DNA of 64,000 nucleotides from Eurosta solidaginis. Lineage: Eukaryota > Arthropoda > Insecta > Diptera > Tephritidae. The position numbers were made by a program, and so were the translations under genes. The notes under the pieces were generated by a model. It had not been told where the DNA came from. It worked only from the letters and a program-made list of their open reading frames with translations, and did not search any database. Positions 1 through 10,747 of this stretch are shown here, one piece after another. Location: the NCBI RefSeq assembly GCF_040869045.1, contig NC_090322.1, forward strand, positions 184,573,477-184,637,476, given 5' to 3'. How positions within the stretch are numbered: the first letter of the stretch is position 1; every line of letters starts with the position of its first letter.

Positions 1-907
1 CCCGGTATAATGAACACCTCGATATAGTGAACGCCTAAAAATTTACATTGAGTACTCTAAAGAGTGAACTATCGAAAACTCGAAATAGTGAACAAAATTC
101 TAAGCGCAACAGCAAGCATAAACTGTTAAAAAAAAAACAAAACTTAAACAGAAATAAAGTCGGGTATTCCACAAAATTGCTCATTTTATGTTTTTTACTG
201 GAAAAGCTGCTGCTATGTAGGTATATGATGCCAGTCTTTGTCTCTTGTTGGGTGCAAAACGCTTCTGAGTGAATGTGCACTGTTTTATGTGTTTTTAAAA
301 GTGTTTATGTGCTAATAAATTGTTATCATGCCTGTGAGGAAATTCCTTCCATTAAAGCAAAAACTTGAAATTGCTCAAAAAATCGAGAAAGGTGCTAGAG
401 TTTCATCCTTAGCAAAGATTTATGGTGTGGCCAAATCAACAGTTTCGGGAATAAAAAAATGCTCGTAGTAGTCGGAGCATCTAAGCGGACGACTCTTATG
501 GATACTGAAGAATCTGGTGATGACAGCCAAGGCGAAGGACAGATGGGAAATTCAATAAAAGCTACTGAAGCCATTAAAAGCTTCGATATATCTATCGCAT
601 GGGCTGAAGCTGACACCACTGACTATGCTGGCATGCTAGTACTGAAAAGTCTACACGAAAAATTGGTTCAAAAGTCAATTTCTGAAAACAAAAAGCAAAC
701 ATCTATTCATAAATTCTTTCAATAATATGTATGTATTTTTCAAAATATGATTTTATACAAATAATCTGGTTTCTTTACATAAGCAAACATGACTTTAAAG
801 CTAATAAAGCAAGTTGAAAAATAATGTCAAACTTAATATAGTGAACAACCTGGATACTGTGCACAGGCCTTGCAGAAATTAGTTCAATATATCCAGATTC
901 CACTGTA
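1..907 (+). mobile_element. Tigger/pogo-like DNA transposon, internally deleted, left end outside the window
   Basis: The segment carries the two ends of a CENP-B/Tigger-type transposase and little between them. Motifs such as ATATAGTGAAC recur near both sides (about 25-35 and 837-846), and the right end finishes with CCACTGTA at 900-907, fitting the CAGTG-type termini and TA target of Tc1/mariner-pogo elements. The left terminus is cut by the window start. I infer a non-autonomous, MITE-like deletion derivative. The family call rests on the N-terminal helix-turn-helix peptide and the C-terminal acidic/Trp segment; orientation follows the coding remnants. Confidence 0.72.
328..725 (+). pseudogene. 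Tigger/jerky-type transposase remnant (N- and C-terminal pieces)
   Basis: An ATG at 328 opens 46 codons beginning MPVRKFLPLKQKLEIAQKIE and continuing through SSLAKIYGVAKSTVSGIKK, the CENP-B N-terminal DNA-binding helix-turn-helix found in Tigger and jerky transposases. The frame stops at TAG 466-468. A second frame (459-725) carries a C-terminal-like tail with SFDISIAWAEADTTDYAGM and ends ...IHKFFQ. The whole DDE catalytic core is missing and the two pieces are in different frames, so no active transposase can be made. Confidence 0.7.
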
Positions 908-2440
908 TTTTAGCACTGTTGAGAAAGTTGTGCAAGAAGTTTAAAAATAGAGATTAAATTAAAATGTTTGTATGAATTAAGCGCGGAGTGCCCTCATTGC
1001 TTTTTTAAATATATGAAAACATTTACTTGTAGAAATTTTTAATTTCATTTTTTGTCCATCCTGATGTCACGTTGTTTAAATTTTCCCAAATTATTAAAAA
1101 TTAAATTAGAATAATTTGAGGAGGTTACTACTATTTTATCAAGCTTCCAAATTTTGTGCTTGCATTTAGTTTTAACGTTGGTTGTAGCGCTTCTTAATTT
1201 TTTATTTTTACTCTAAAGAGGAATTCTTTCAAACCCGTTAAAAGATTTTCTCTTTCTAATTCTCTCAATCGATAATTACACTCTTAGAAAAATTGCTCTC
1301 TTCAAAATACGAAATTCACCACACCATACAAATATCTAGAAACATATTATTGAATTTACTCTATCTCGATGTGTTTTATTTTCTTGCTTTTGGACTCGTC
1401 AAACCAGCTTGATTGCTTTTATGTTGTTTACGCGCATTTGTTGTATATGGCGTACAAAAACGGTGTGAGAGGGGTTGAATTATAATTTTTTTTCGGCCTT
1501 GCAACATGCTGTGTCCGCACGTACGAACAACGACGCATTTCTGTTGTTGCTGCTACTGCTGCCTTTGCTGTTACGCCCCGCTGTTAGATATTGCAATTTT
1601 CCACGCTCCCGGTCGTTTGCAGTCAGTTTTCCACACACCAAATGTAACCATTGCTATTGCTTCTTGCTGCAAACAATTTTCCATAGTAGGCAGGCAGGTC
1701 GTTATCGTCATGAGGAGCGCTGTTTCTGAAGGTTGTTTCGTGTGGGCTGCTGTGCTGGCAGTAACGAAATTTTGCCTGTTTTGGTTTTTCGAGATTTTTT
1801 TGCTTCGCTTCTTTGTTGTGGCTACTCTTAGCTGTCAGGTGGAGGTGGTATATTTGTCTATCTGTTGCGTCTATATAGTTTTGTGAGTCGCATGACGTGA
1901 AAAATTTTTCATTTTAAAGCGCTACTGCAAATCTTAGAGCCCATTTTTAATATGTCCTATGACTCAGACTTCGATTTTGAGATATAACCGCGTGATATTA
2001 TAAATATGTCTCATATTTTTGTTTCGTTTTACGTTATGCAAGCTTTGTGTAACAAGACCGCACCTTTTTATATTGTTTTTTTTTTTTTTTTTATTAAATG
2101 ACTCTAGTTAACATTGCATTGTATTTGATATGTTCAGTAGACGAGTTCACTAACGACCTGCAGAAATTTTAACTATCGTTTCTTTACTTGCTATAACGAC
2201 TGTGCTATTCACTAACTCAGTTTTGACATCATTAACAAGGTTTCACAGCCCATGCCGTTAAAGAAATTAAAATGTTCTTGTAATATTAAGCGAGCTGGAA
2301 AATACACGCAAGCTCTTACTTGAAACGCACTTTCCCTCGGCTTATCGATCAATTAGACTCAGTTCGTTTCTCCTAAAGGATATGTAGAAAACAATAGGGA
2401 GGTCAACCTAAACAAACTCCCTCTGTATTATCAATTATCA
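908..2440. other. AT-rich stretch without a recognisable gene
   Basis: I see no supported gene here. The open frames at 1475-1886 are rich in codons from a TGCTGCTGCT-like stretch near 1540-1570 and lack domains. A T-run sits at about 2077-2092, which could be the tail of an old retroposed sequence on the minus strand, but no body can be assigned. The rest is AT-rich DNA with no repeats matching other parts of the window. Confidence 0.6.
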
Positions 2441-2442
2441 AT

Positions 2443-2718
2443 TTGCCTATCAGTAAGGAACATCTACGGAAACGCCTATTCGTAGCCACACGAAAAAAAT
2501 TGAAAACTGATTTTACTCACAAGGGTATGCAATTACTAAGTCATCTAAACTGCATCACAGGAATTCAAAAGGAAACAATATCCAATCTGATTCAACAAGC
2601 CCTGCGCATCATAAAAAGGTGGTGTGATACCAAAGGACTGTCTACAAGTCCTAAAAAGTATTGTCTTAGTGACTTCTACCCAAATATGAAAGCCATTCAT
2701 GCCAGAACCCCTGCGTAA
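2443..2718 (+). pseudogene. Non-LTR retrotransposon reverse-transcriptase fragment
   Basis: A 91-codon frame contains NLIQQALRIIKRWCDTKGLS followed by TSPKK. This resembles the segment just after the YADD box of RNase H-bearing LINE reverse transcriptases, where a helix of the form ...ALxxIxxWCxxxGLSINPKK leads to the next strand. No YADD box or other catalytic motif is present in frame, and the piece is short, so it is a fossil. It lies immediately upstream of two other LINE-like segments (2730-3200 and 3235-3780), which may be parts of one decayed insertion. Confidence 0.5.
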
Positions 2719-2729
2719 CCGTTTAAACG

Positions 2730-3215
2730 GGTCGTGTGTAGAAAAAAGTGGGGAGAGTGGGGGAATGCCCAGAGTGATTCTTTTACATGCGGTTCAAGCA
2801 GCTTACTTCTTCTGATCGCTTGCGGCCAAGTATCCTCTGGGTAGCCACTAAACATCCGTTTAGTGTTGAGCTAATGCGAAAAGCCACAAAATGGATAGGC
2901 CACTCTGACATTATCGGTATAAGGCAGCGTCTGTCCACCTCGAGGTGCGGATGCAGGCGGGCGTCTGTCTTGGATCAAGCGGTTCGCTATATAAACGTGC
3001 AAATAATATTTTCGTCCCCGCTCAGCGGGTTGTTCGCTGGGCTTGGGACCCGCCCCGGCAAACCACACTCTAATGAAAAACTCAAAAAAGCCTCGGATAA
3101 AAAGACCCGTCCCTGGGTGACTCCAAAATCCGGTTTTCAATGGAGTCACAATACCTTGGCGTTAGACCCATACCCTCACGTGGAACGGTCATCTAGATGT
3201 GTATTAATGAATTAG
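2730..3215 (+). repeat. GC-richer LINE leader-like repeat segment
   Basis: This half kilobase is clearly less AT-rich than its surroundings and joins directly to the RNase H relic that follows. An ATG at 3073 opens a short stretch of mixed basic codons (MKNSKKPRIKR) that then stops. The position between an RT scrap and an RNase H scrap, and my impression that similar sequence recurs as a dispersed tephritid repeat, suggest the 5' leader of a non-LTR element. That identification is inference; the frame 2787-3215 on its own shows no domain. Confidence 0.35.
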
Positions 3216-3234
3216 AATACTAAATGATGTGGGA

Positions 3235-3780
3235 GCTAAAAAAGGGTTTTTTAAGGATGGGTTCCCGGGCATCAGGGACATGAATGAAATGGACAGGCAG
3301 ACTACATCGGCAAGCAGTACTAAAGTAGCATTATGTGGTCCTGAGCTCTTCTGTAGAATCTAAAGGCACACACTAGGGAAACCATAAGTAACTGGGAAAC
3401 AAAGTAGCTCAAGCAATTGCCTAAGTGTTTATACTCCCAGCAACGAGAGTATCAGTCGAACTCATTCATCTAAGCAGAGAGAACCTACGACCTCTCACTG
3501 GGTACTATCCGGGACATTGTAGTCAACTATATCACCTAAGGAAGTTCAAGCTATCCGATACACAAGTCTGTCGCTGAGCTGGAAGATGAAGCGCTGATTC
3601 ATCATATCTGCGAATGTGTTGCTATGGCAAGGCACATACTCTCCCATTCCTTCTTGATGTGGAGTTAAAAGTTTGAAGAGGTACCCAAATACATTAGAAG
3701 GTTTTCATACAGTAATAGGCTGAAAGGTCATGGATCTATATAACGGTCGCAGTGCATCGAGGCCTAATAATAATAAAATA
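3235..3780 (+). pseudogene. RNase H and C-terminal tail of a LOA/I-like LINE, degraded
   Basis: Translation shows GFPGHQGHE then, after a stop, NGQAD. This matches the RNase H motif WVPGHxGIxGNExAD, whose last Asp is catalytic. About 250 bp downstream, frames read SHWVLSGTL and then, in another frame, ALIHHICECVAMARHILSHS, which matches the Cys-rich tail (xxHxLCxCPALAxxR) at the C-terminus of RNase H-bearing LINEs. Several stops and frame changes interrupt it. The tract AATAATAATAAA near 3767-3779 could be the 3' tail of the original insertion. Confidence 0.6.
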
Positions 3781-3922
3781 AAGTATATTGATGACAAAAT
3801 TGTTACTGGTAACTGAAATCTTTATATTTGAAGATTCTTTATACAGCTATTTACTCGTATGTCAAATGTTTTTAAAAAAGTTACAGAGTTCCTAATTATT
3901 GTCAAAAAACTTATCTAACTAA

Positions 3923-5725
3923 AACAAGTAAGGAAGGCTAGGTTCGGGTGTAACCGGACATTACATACTCAGCTGAGAGCTTTGGAGATAAAATAAGGGA
4001 AAATCACCATGTAGGAAAATTAACCTAGGGTAAACTTGGAATGTGTTTGTATGACATTAGTATCAAATGGAAGGTATTAAAGAACATTTTAAAAGGTAGT
4101 GGGCCTTAGTTCTATAGTTCGACGCCGTTTCGAGATATAGTCATAAAGGTGGGCCAGGGGTGACTCTAGAATTTGTTTGTACGATATGGGTATCAAATGA
4201 AATGTGTTAATGAGTATTTTTACAGGGAGTGCGCCTTAGTTCTATAGGTAGACGCCTTTTCGAGATATCGCCATAAAGGTGGACCAGGGGTGACTATAGA
4301 ATATGCTTGTACGATATGGCTATCAAATTAAAGGTATTAATGAGGGTTTTAAAAGGGAGTGATCCTTAGTTGTACATGTGAAGGCGTTTTCGAGATATCG
4401 ACCAAAATGTGGACCAGAGTGACCCAGAACATCAGCTTTCGGGTACCGCTAATTTATTTATATATGTAATACCACGAACAGTATTCCTGCCAAGATTCCA
4501 AGGGCTTTTGATTTCGCCCTGCAGAACTTTTTCATTTTATTCTACTTAATATGGGAAGTGTCACACTCATTTTACAAAGTTTTTTCTAAAGTTATATTCT
4601 GCGTCAATAAACCAATCGAATTACAATGTTTCATTCCTTTTTTCATATTTGGTATAGAATTATGGAATTTTTTTCATTTTTCGTAATTTTCGAGATCGAA
4701 AAACTGAGCGTGGTCATTCTCGGATTTCGGCCATTTTTTGTGCCAAAATGAAGTGAGTTCAGATAAGTACTTGAGTTCATTAAGTACTTGATCTTTACTA
4801 AAGATATATCGATTTTTGCTCAAGTTATCGTGTTAAGGGCCGAGCGGAAGGACAGACGGTCGACTTTAAACCGAATTCGCCCATTTTCACAGGAAACAAT
4901 TATCGTCATAGAATCTATGCTCCTACCAAATTTCACAAGGATTGGTTAATTTTTGTTCGACTCATGGTACTAAACGTATTCTAGACAAATTAAATGAAAA
5001 AGGGCGGAGCCACGCCCATTTTGAAAGTTTGTTTTATTTTTGTATTTTGTTGCACCATATCATTACTGGAATTGAATGTTGACATAATTTACTTATATAC
5101 TGTAAAGATAATAAATTTTTTGTTAAAATTTGACTTATAAAAAATTTTTTTTTAAAAGTGGGCGTGTTCTTCATCTGATTTAGCTAATTTGAATTTAGCA
5201 CACATATAGTAATAGTAGTAACGTTCCTGCCAAATTTCATCACGTTATCTTCATTGACTGTCAAATTACGGCTTGCAAAACTTTCAAATTACCTTCTTTC
5301 GAAAGTGGGCGGTGCCACGCCCATTGTCCAAAACTTTACTAATTTTCTATTCTACGTCATAAGGTCAACCCACCTACCAAGTTTCATCGCTTTTTCCGTC
5401 TTTGATAATGAATTATCGCACTTTTTGGATTTTTCGAAATTTTCGATATCGAAAAAGTGGGCGTGGTTATAGTCCCATTTCGTTCATTTTAAATAGCGAT
5501 CTGAGATCCTACATACCAAATTTCATCAAGATATGTCAAAATTTAATCAAGGTATCGTGTTTACGGACGGACGGACATGGCTAAATTACCTTCTTTTTTC
5601 GCCCAGACATTTTGATATGTATATAGAAGTGTACATCTATCTCGATTAGTTCATGCCGTTACGGATCGCCGTTATGCGAACAAAGTTAATATTCTCTGTG
5701 AGCTCTGCTCAGCTGAGTATAAAAA
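3923..5725 (+). repeat. Interspersed repeat family A, copy 1 (near complete)
   Basis: The copy opens with AAGTAAGGAAGGCTAGGTTC and an ACTCAGCTGAG motif near 3967, and closes with CTCAGCTGAGTA at about 5709-5720, so the ends share a short inverted motif. Near its left end, 130-bp units repeat about three times, with TATCAAATG marks at 4061, 4191 and 4321. The middle has homopurine/pyrimidine pieces and GTGGGCG(G)TGCCACGCCC hairpin-like words, and GACGGACGGACATGGC occurs near 5564. No coding frame is convincing. An inverted partial copy lies at 58,925-60,482, another at 43,325-44,340, and a right-end fragment at 22,205-22,486. Class unknown; it behaves like a non-autonomous DNA element. Confidence 0.75.
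4040..4440 (+). repeat. 130-bp tandem units inside repeat family A, copy 1
   Basis: Three diverged units contain, in order, a TATCAAATG word, a ...GGGAGTG.GCCTTAGTT word, a CGAGATAT word and a GTGGACCAGGGGTGACT word. The spacing between equivalent words is 130 bp. The inverted copy at 59.4-60.4 kb carries more units of the same period. Confidence 0.75.
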
Positions 5726-5729
5726 GTCG

Positions 5730-8400
5730 CTGACCTGGACGGGTCGGTCCATAAGTAAAAGTATTAGAATATTGATTTAAAGCGTTTGCAAAATTTTGAT
5801 CCAACCTATAGGAACTCAACCAGCTACGGTTAACAGATCGGAGCATTGACGGTGTGAAACCCTCATGGCAACCCGTTTTCCCTCTTATATAATGCTATTG
5901 AGGGCTCTCGAAAACAAAGCCATGAGTCATATGGGTATACAAAAATTAATAAAACAATATGCATAGTTTTTGTTATATATAAAAAAATTTACCTTTTATA
6001 CGCTCAGCAGATGGATCATCATTAATACTTTTGATGAGCATATTGGTTGCGTTGTTACTCGCTCGTTTATGCAGTCATAAATTAATTAACAGAATTATGT
6101 ACTTTGCAGATACATGTTTAAATGTGTGCATATATTTGAATGCGTTTACATACACGTATCACAATAAACATTTTTGTTCTAATTTCAGAAAAAAGTATTC
6201 CCAATCTTCACTCACCATAGCAGCAGTTTTCCATTATCCCTGGGAAGCCTTTTGCAATGCTGGGAAATTTTAAAGGAGTTTATAGGGTGTGAATTGACAA
6301 AGAAGTCAGAGGAGAAATACAAGCGAAAACTGATTTGCTGCATGCTCTGCTAAATTTCAGTCAATTGCACTCACACGACGCAGATGAAGTCGAATAGATT
6401 TCTGATGCTCTGAAAAGCTCTTTCGGGACACCTTTGATGTTAATTGTGCTCAGGCATCTTAAAAAAGCATCACGTGACAGTTTTGAAGTAACAAAGATCA
6501 GACATCCGGGTGAGTAATACACGATCAGCGATCCGATTGCGTTGTATAAACTTTAAAAGCAATTTCGGCGGCATGTGAATTGAAATCTGAGACTATCGTC
6601 GAACATCACAACTTACATTAATAGTGTGTCGGACAAGTATTAAAACAACGTCCATGTTGACACACAATTGCTGTCTTTATCTAACAATTCCATGTCGTGA
6701 AAAATGTTGCGGTAGACTTATGACGATGAGAGTTCCAAGTAATCCGATGTTAAAAACTAAAGAGAGAGGCAAGAAATAAAAGTAAGCCATCAGTTTGGAG
6801 CACTGATGACCTGATATGAAACTTCTCGCTCTCTGAGAGCGCGTGAAAATGTGCATTTTTTATGATATTGGCCATAGATGCCATCATACTCAAAATCAAA
6901 TTTGGGCATTTCAGAAAAACTTTGGGTTATTTTACATGGTAGAGGTTTAATTTATGATTTTCGCCGAAAATTTACTCAATATTGTCAAATTCGATATTAA
7001 AAAACTCGAATTTTTGTCAGGATTACAAATCCGAGGAAAAAAATTACTCTTTTTCACCAGTGGAAAATTTATCAGTAACAACACCTTTCACCGAAGGGCT
7101 GCACACGAAGCGGGTTTTGGTAGCAACTTTCGATTGGTGAAAAACCCAGCTTCGTAGTCTTCGCATTGATGTAAATGCATGCATAAAGGCCATGTTTTTG
7201 TGGAGCGTTGCGACATTCCATTTTTGACAGCTGAGATAAATTGTACGTATAGGTTAACGCAGCATGTTTAATTAACAGCCTTTGCGGACGACAACGCAGA
7301 CACTTTTCCAAGTGGTGTAATTTCTTATACATTCTTTGCGTTTTTTATTGTATGTGGATATAGATATGTATGTACATAAACGTTTTGGTCGCATCAAAGT
7401 GAAAAAAGGGGCTAGCCGTTCATTGTTATCTTATGGCGGTGCCAGAGCAACAAAGCAAAGCAACGCAATCGAAATATATTATTTCATATTTTTTCACTTA
7501 GCTACCACAAAATATTCCTACAAAACTTTGCCTTTTTTATAAATTTTAATGAGTTTTTATCAGCTTACTTGCTGATTTATTTGAAAATAATGAAACCGAA
7601 CGGATTTCTTGGAGTTTTTGTTTTGCGTATTTTGGGCAACTCTATATAGCCATCTGATTTCAAGACCCATTCTTGGAAACGATTGAACTTTTGTTTACAA
7701 TTGAATGAACAGACAGCTGATTTCAAGCCCCATTCCTGGAAGCGAATTGAGAGAGAATGAATGTTTCGTATCAGGTCATCAGTGGTTTGGAGCATATAAC
7801 ATCTGTTGAAGGAGCTGTGCCTTTTGTTATTAAAGTACAGTTGTTTGCAAAGAAAACTTTTGTATTTCCTTTTGGAGGAAAATATATTTAGATATGAAGA
7901 AATTAATACCTCCGTTTGGGTCTCCTCATATGTGGCCTTCCTTAATGCACAAAATGTCTACCGATCTGTGAGATAATTTGCGTTCCAAATGTTAAGAAGT
8001 GTTGAAGGGATAACCTCTCTATAGCTTGGATTAGCTTTCCGCTGTTTAGTATATGTCCTGTGGTGCGTCCTTCCCTTACCGAGGGCTCTTTTTCCGAGTA
8101 AACATATATTCAAACTCGTTTGCGAAGAGTATAATATCTTTTTAATTCAGGTCATCATCAATGTAGCAAGTCAATCTAAGTTTGCGTTTTAGACGAGATC
8201 GAAAATAAGTTGAAAATGACGACGCTTAACTTCAATGCTTATGTTAAGAGATTCTCCGGATATTGTGTTTTTATTTTTTTCCTAACCTAATCTTGCAAAT
8301 ATAGCCGAAATAGTTTTAACAGTTATTTGACATCTGATTTTCAAAATTAATATGTCATTATTTTGGCCTTGAGAAGGTCTTATTTCAAACTATGAAGAAA
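5730..8400. other. Intergenic stretch without a supported gene
   Basis: No gene is supported. A weak, stop-riddled peptide trace around 6320-6760 faintly recalls a retroelement Gag but is too poor to call. A short imperfect duplication occurs near 7660-7745, where TTTCAAG(A/C)CCCATTC(T/C)TGGAA appears twice about 69 bp apart. The remainder is ordinary AT-rich DNA. Confidence 0.55.
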
Positions 8401-8449
8401 TTAGTACGTGACCCGAGCTCAAAAGAACAATAGAAGGAACTACAGAGGA

Positions 8450-8700
8450 ATTGGGGTGGTCGAAGGTGTTGCCAGCGCAATTTACAGCTTCTTGAGTCCA
8501 ATTGTCAACCTCGTGGCGTATACTGTTTGTTTATCAGCCGAGGCTCTGGCGACCCTATGTTCCTCATGGTGGATGACTAAGCAGGTTCAACGTGGTCATA
8601 TCAAATCGTTCCCGAGATGGTCATGCTATTAATTTAATGGCGCTATTTTCTGGAACGTGAGGGATCAAAAACCGGCAAAGGACGAAAAGCCCCGATAAAA
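8450..8700 (+). repeat. Repeat family S fragment, copy 1
   Basis: Shares ordered blocks with 23,717-24,112: GGTTGCCAGCGCAA-like sequence, TTGTCAACCTC, GAGGCTCTGGCGACCC, AATCGTTCCCGAGATGGTC and a CGGCAAAGGAC tail. It is diverged, with indels, and lacks the (CAA)n tail. It has no coding content that survives comparison between copies. Confidence 0.6.
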
Positions 8701-8764
8701 CTGCCTGTTGAAAAGTTTTATTAAGTATCAGGACCGACCCAATCTAAATAATACATACCATATG

Positions 8765-9110
8765 GCGACCGCCGTGGTGTGGTGGTAGCGTGCTCCGCTT
8801 TCCACACCGAAGGTAATATGTTCAAGTCCCGGGAAAAGCAACATCAAAGATTTTTAAAACAAGTTTTTTTTTTTCAATTAGAAAGATATATTTTTAAGCG
8901 GGGTCGTCCCTCGGCAGATAAACACTTCCGAGTGTATTTCTGCCACGAAAAGCTTCTCAGAAAATTCATCTGACCCGCAGATCCCGTTCGGAGTCGGCAT
9001 AAAATATGTAGATCCCGTCCCGTCAATTTGTAGGAAAATTTAAAAGGGGCACGACGCAAATGTGAAGAGAGGCTCGGCCTTAAATCTCCTCTGGAGGTTA
9101 TCGCGCCTTG
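8765..9110 (+). mobile_element. tRNA-derived SINE, copy 1
   Basis: The head GTGGTGTGGTGGTAGCGTGC resembles a tRNA box A region, and ATGTTCAAGTCCCGGG about 45 bp downstream resembles box B, so the 5' third looks tRNA-derived and would serve as an internal RNA polymerase III promoter. The body carries AAGCGGGGTCGTCCCTCGGC, GTTCGGAGTCGGCATAAAA and a 3' block ending GGAGGTTATCGCGCC. Other copies are at 10,705-10,747 plus 12,356-12,660, at 54,567-54,741 and, reversed, at 61,403-61,710. The differences among copies show these are old insertions. Confidence 0.75.
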
Positions 9111-10160
9111 TATTTAAAAAGTTAAAAACATTTTTTGAATTTGCTCACTGGGTTTTGTTGATATTTCAATTTTGATGCGGTTGCCGCATTGCGCTCTTTT
9201 TTGCTGTAGTTCTTGTTATTGTTATTGTTGGTGCTTCATTTGATTTTACTGCGGCGCTTTGTTTTCTCGCATGTTGTGGCATACATACATATGTAAATGT
9301 GATAATTAAAAATTCATAAACAATTTAATAGCAATTAAACAAATAACGCAAAACTCCATTCTAAAATGTTAAAACATTTTAGGGTTGGACCAAACAGCAA
9401 CAACAAAGAGCGAAATGAAATGTTAATTTTGAGAATAGACAATTGAAATATTTGACAGTTAACAAACGCAAAAGAAGCGTGTTGTGGGTAAAGTGGGGTT
9501 GTTAATTAATATGTATTCATATCTATTATCTTGCATGTTAACTCAAACACATTTACCTACTCTGTGGCATGTTGAGCACGTGCACATTTGATTGGCGTTA
9601 ATTCAAAGGCGTGAAATAAAAAAATTAACAGAGAAAAGTAGGATTAATATTTCGTTGGCTTTAATTCAAACGCCAGTAAATTCAGTTTTCGTTTTCTTAT
9701 TATTATTATTATTTTTTATTTTTTTTGAAGATAATTTTTAAAGTTTTACGGATATTTATGTATATTTTTTGGTACGAGTGATGCCAGATAAACTCTTTTG
9801 AATGGATCGTCTGGCACAGATTCCAACCATCCACAATTCTCTTTCTTCTTCTGACTACTTCTTTGGAAATCTTTTTCTTTGCAGATGACAGAAGTGATTG
9901 ACCATCACTTTGACTATGCTGCTTTTATACACTCAGTTTTCTTCGTTCACCTATTTCTCTCAAGGTCTTAGCCGTCTCGAATAGTTGCTTATTTATATAT
10001 CTGTAGTTTATGTAAGTTCACAGGCGCTCTTTATTGCTTTGTACATGTGTGTGAGATATTCTTTGCGCTATTACGCGCTGTGTACATCTTTTTGCTGTGC
10101 TGTTGTTGTGTAGTATTTATTTACTAGCGGAATACTGACGTATCGAAACACATATTTAGT
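9111..10160. other. AT-rich intergenic stretch
   Basis: I see no gene, tRNA or clear mobile element here. Low-complexity pieces include TATTATTATTATT near 9698-9712 and GTTATTGTTATTGTT near 9213-9230. Confidence 0.6.
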
Positions 10161-10162
10161 AG

Positions 10163-10350
10163 GTGAGGCTGTGGTGTTCCTCATTTAGGGTTGGGGTAGG
10201 GAGGGGGTGGCCAGAATGTTTAATGTGGTTATATTAAATCGTTCCCGAGATGGTCGGGCTAATATATTAACGGTGCTTGTTACCGGAACATACTGGATGT
10301 ATATACAGCATAGGACTATCAACATCAAGAACACTCTCCAAAACACAAAA
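10163..10350 (+). repeat. Repeat family S fragment, copy 2
   Basis: Contains the family blocks GAGGCTGTGGTGTTCCTCAT, AATCGTTCCCGAGATGGTCG, GGTGCTTGTTACCGGAAC and ends in an A/C-rich tail with CAAAACACAAAAAACAAAAA, like the CAACAACAAC tail of the copy at 24.1 kb. The 5' third of the family is missing. Confidence 0.6.
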
Positions 10351-10704
10351 AACAAAAATATTTTTCCAACAGGTATCTAGTACGCGTGAACTGAGGAATA
10401 GCTTCAGCAGATACTCTTGAATTCCGATCGCTACTCGCAGGTTGCTCCTGGACAGGTCGACCTTAGATCAGCGGCTTTTTGATAGCAAACATTACACACA
10501 TTCACAGCTTTTCGTTTTTATGCGCGCTAGCTCTTCTGTTCTTAATTAACGCCAATTTTATTGGTAAGCAAAACATTTAATTAACGGACGAATAATAGTT
10601 AAATGTGTACAGTATATTTCAATTAAAAGATGATTTTATTCACATGAATTAAATACAAAAACCATAATCAATTACAGACGTTCGGCATTGTGGTGAATTT
10701 TTTC
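10350..10704. other. Unassigned AT-rich spacer
   Basis: No gene or repeat matching the rest of the window was recognised between the family S tail and the interrupted SINE. Confidence 0.55.
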
Positions 10705-10747
10705 GGTTACCGCCAGCCATGGTGTGATGGTTGCCGTCTCCGCCTAC
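10705..10747 (+). mobile_element. tRNA-derived SINE, copy 2, 5' part (interrupted)
   Basis: CATGGTGTGATGG followed by CTCCGCCTAC reproduces the SINE head around box A. The sequence is cut off at CCGCCTAC (10,740-10,747) and resumes at 12,356 with the same eight bases followed by CACACCGAAGATCCTGGG, exactly the next part of the SINE. The interruption is the hAT element described next. Confidence 0.75.

Noticed and set aside
1475..1886. Two overlapping open frames of 84 and 126 codons
   Set aside because: Composition comes from a CTGCTGCTG-like stretch; no domain, no splice context and no conserved motif.
6320..6760. Faint Gag-like peptide (FGTPLMLIVLRHLKKASRDS and following)
   Set aside because: Stops every few dozen codons and no diagnostic motif; similarity to BEL/Pao Gag is only an impression.
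8770..8840. tRNA gene
   Set aside because: Box A/B-like words are part of a dispersed SINE; cloverleaf stems are not maintained and the same sequence recurs in four places.
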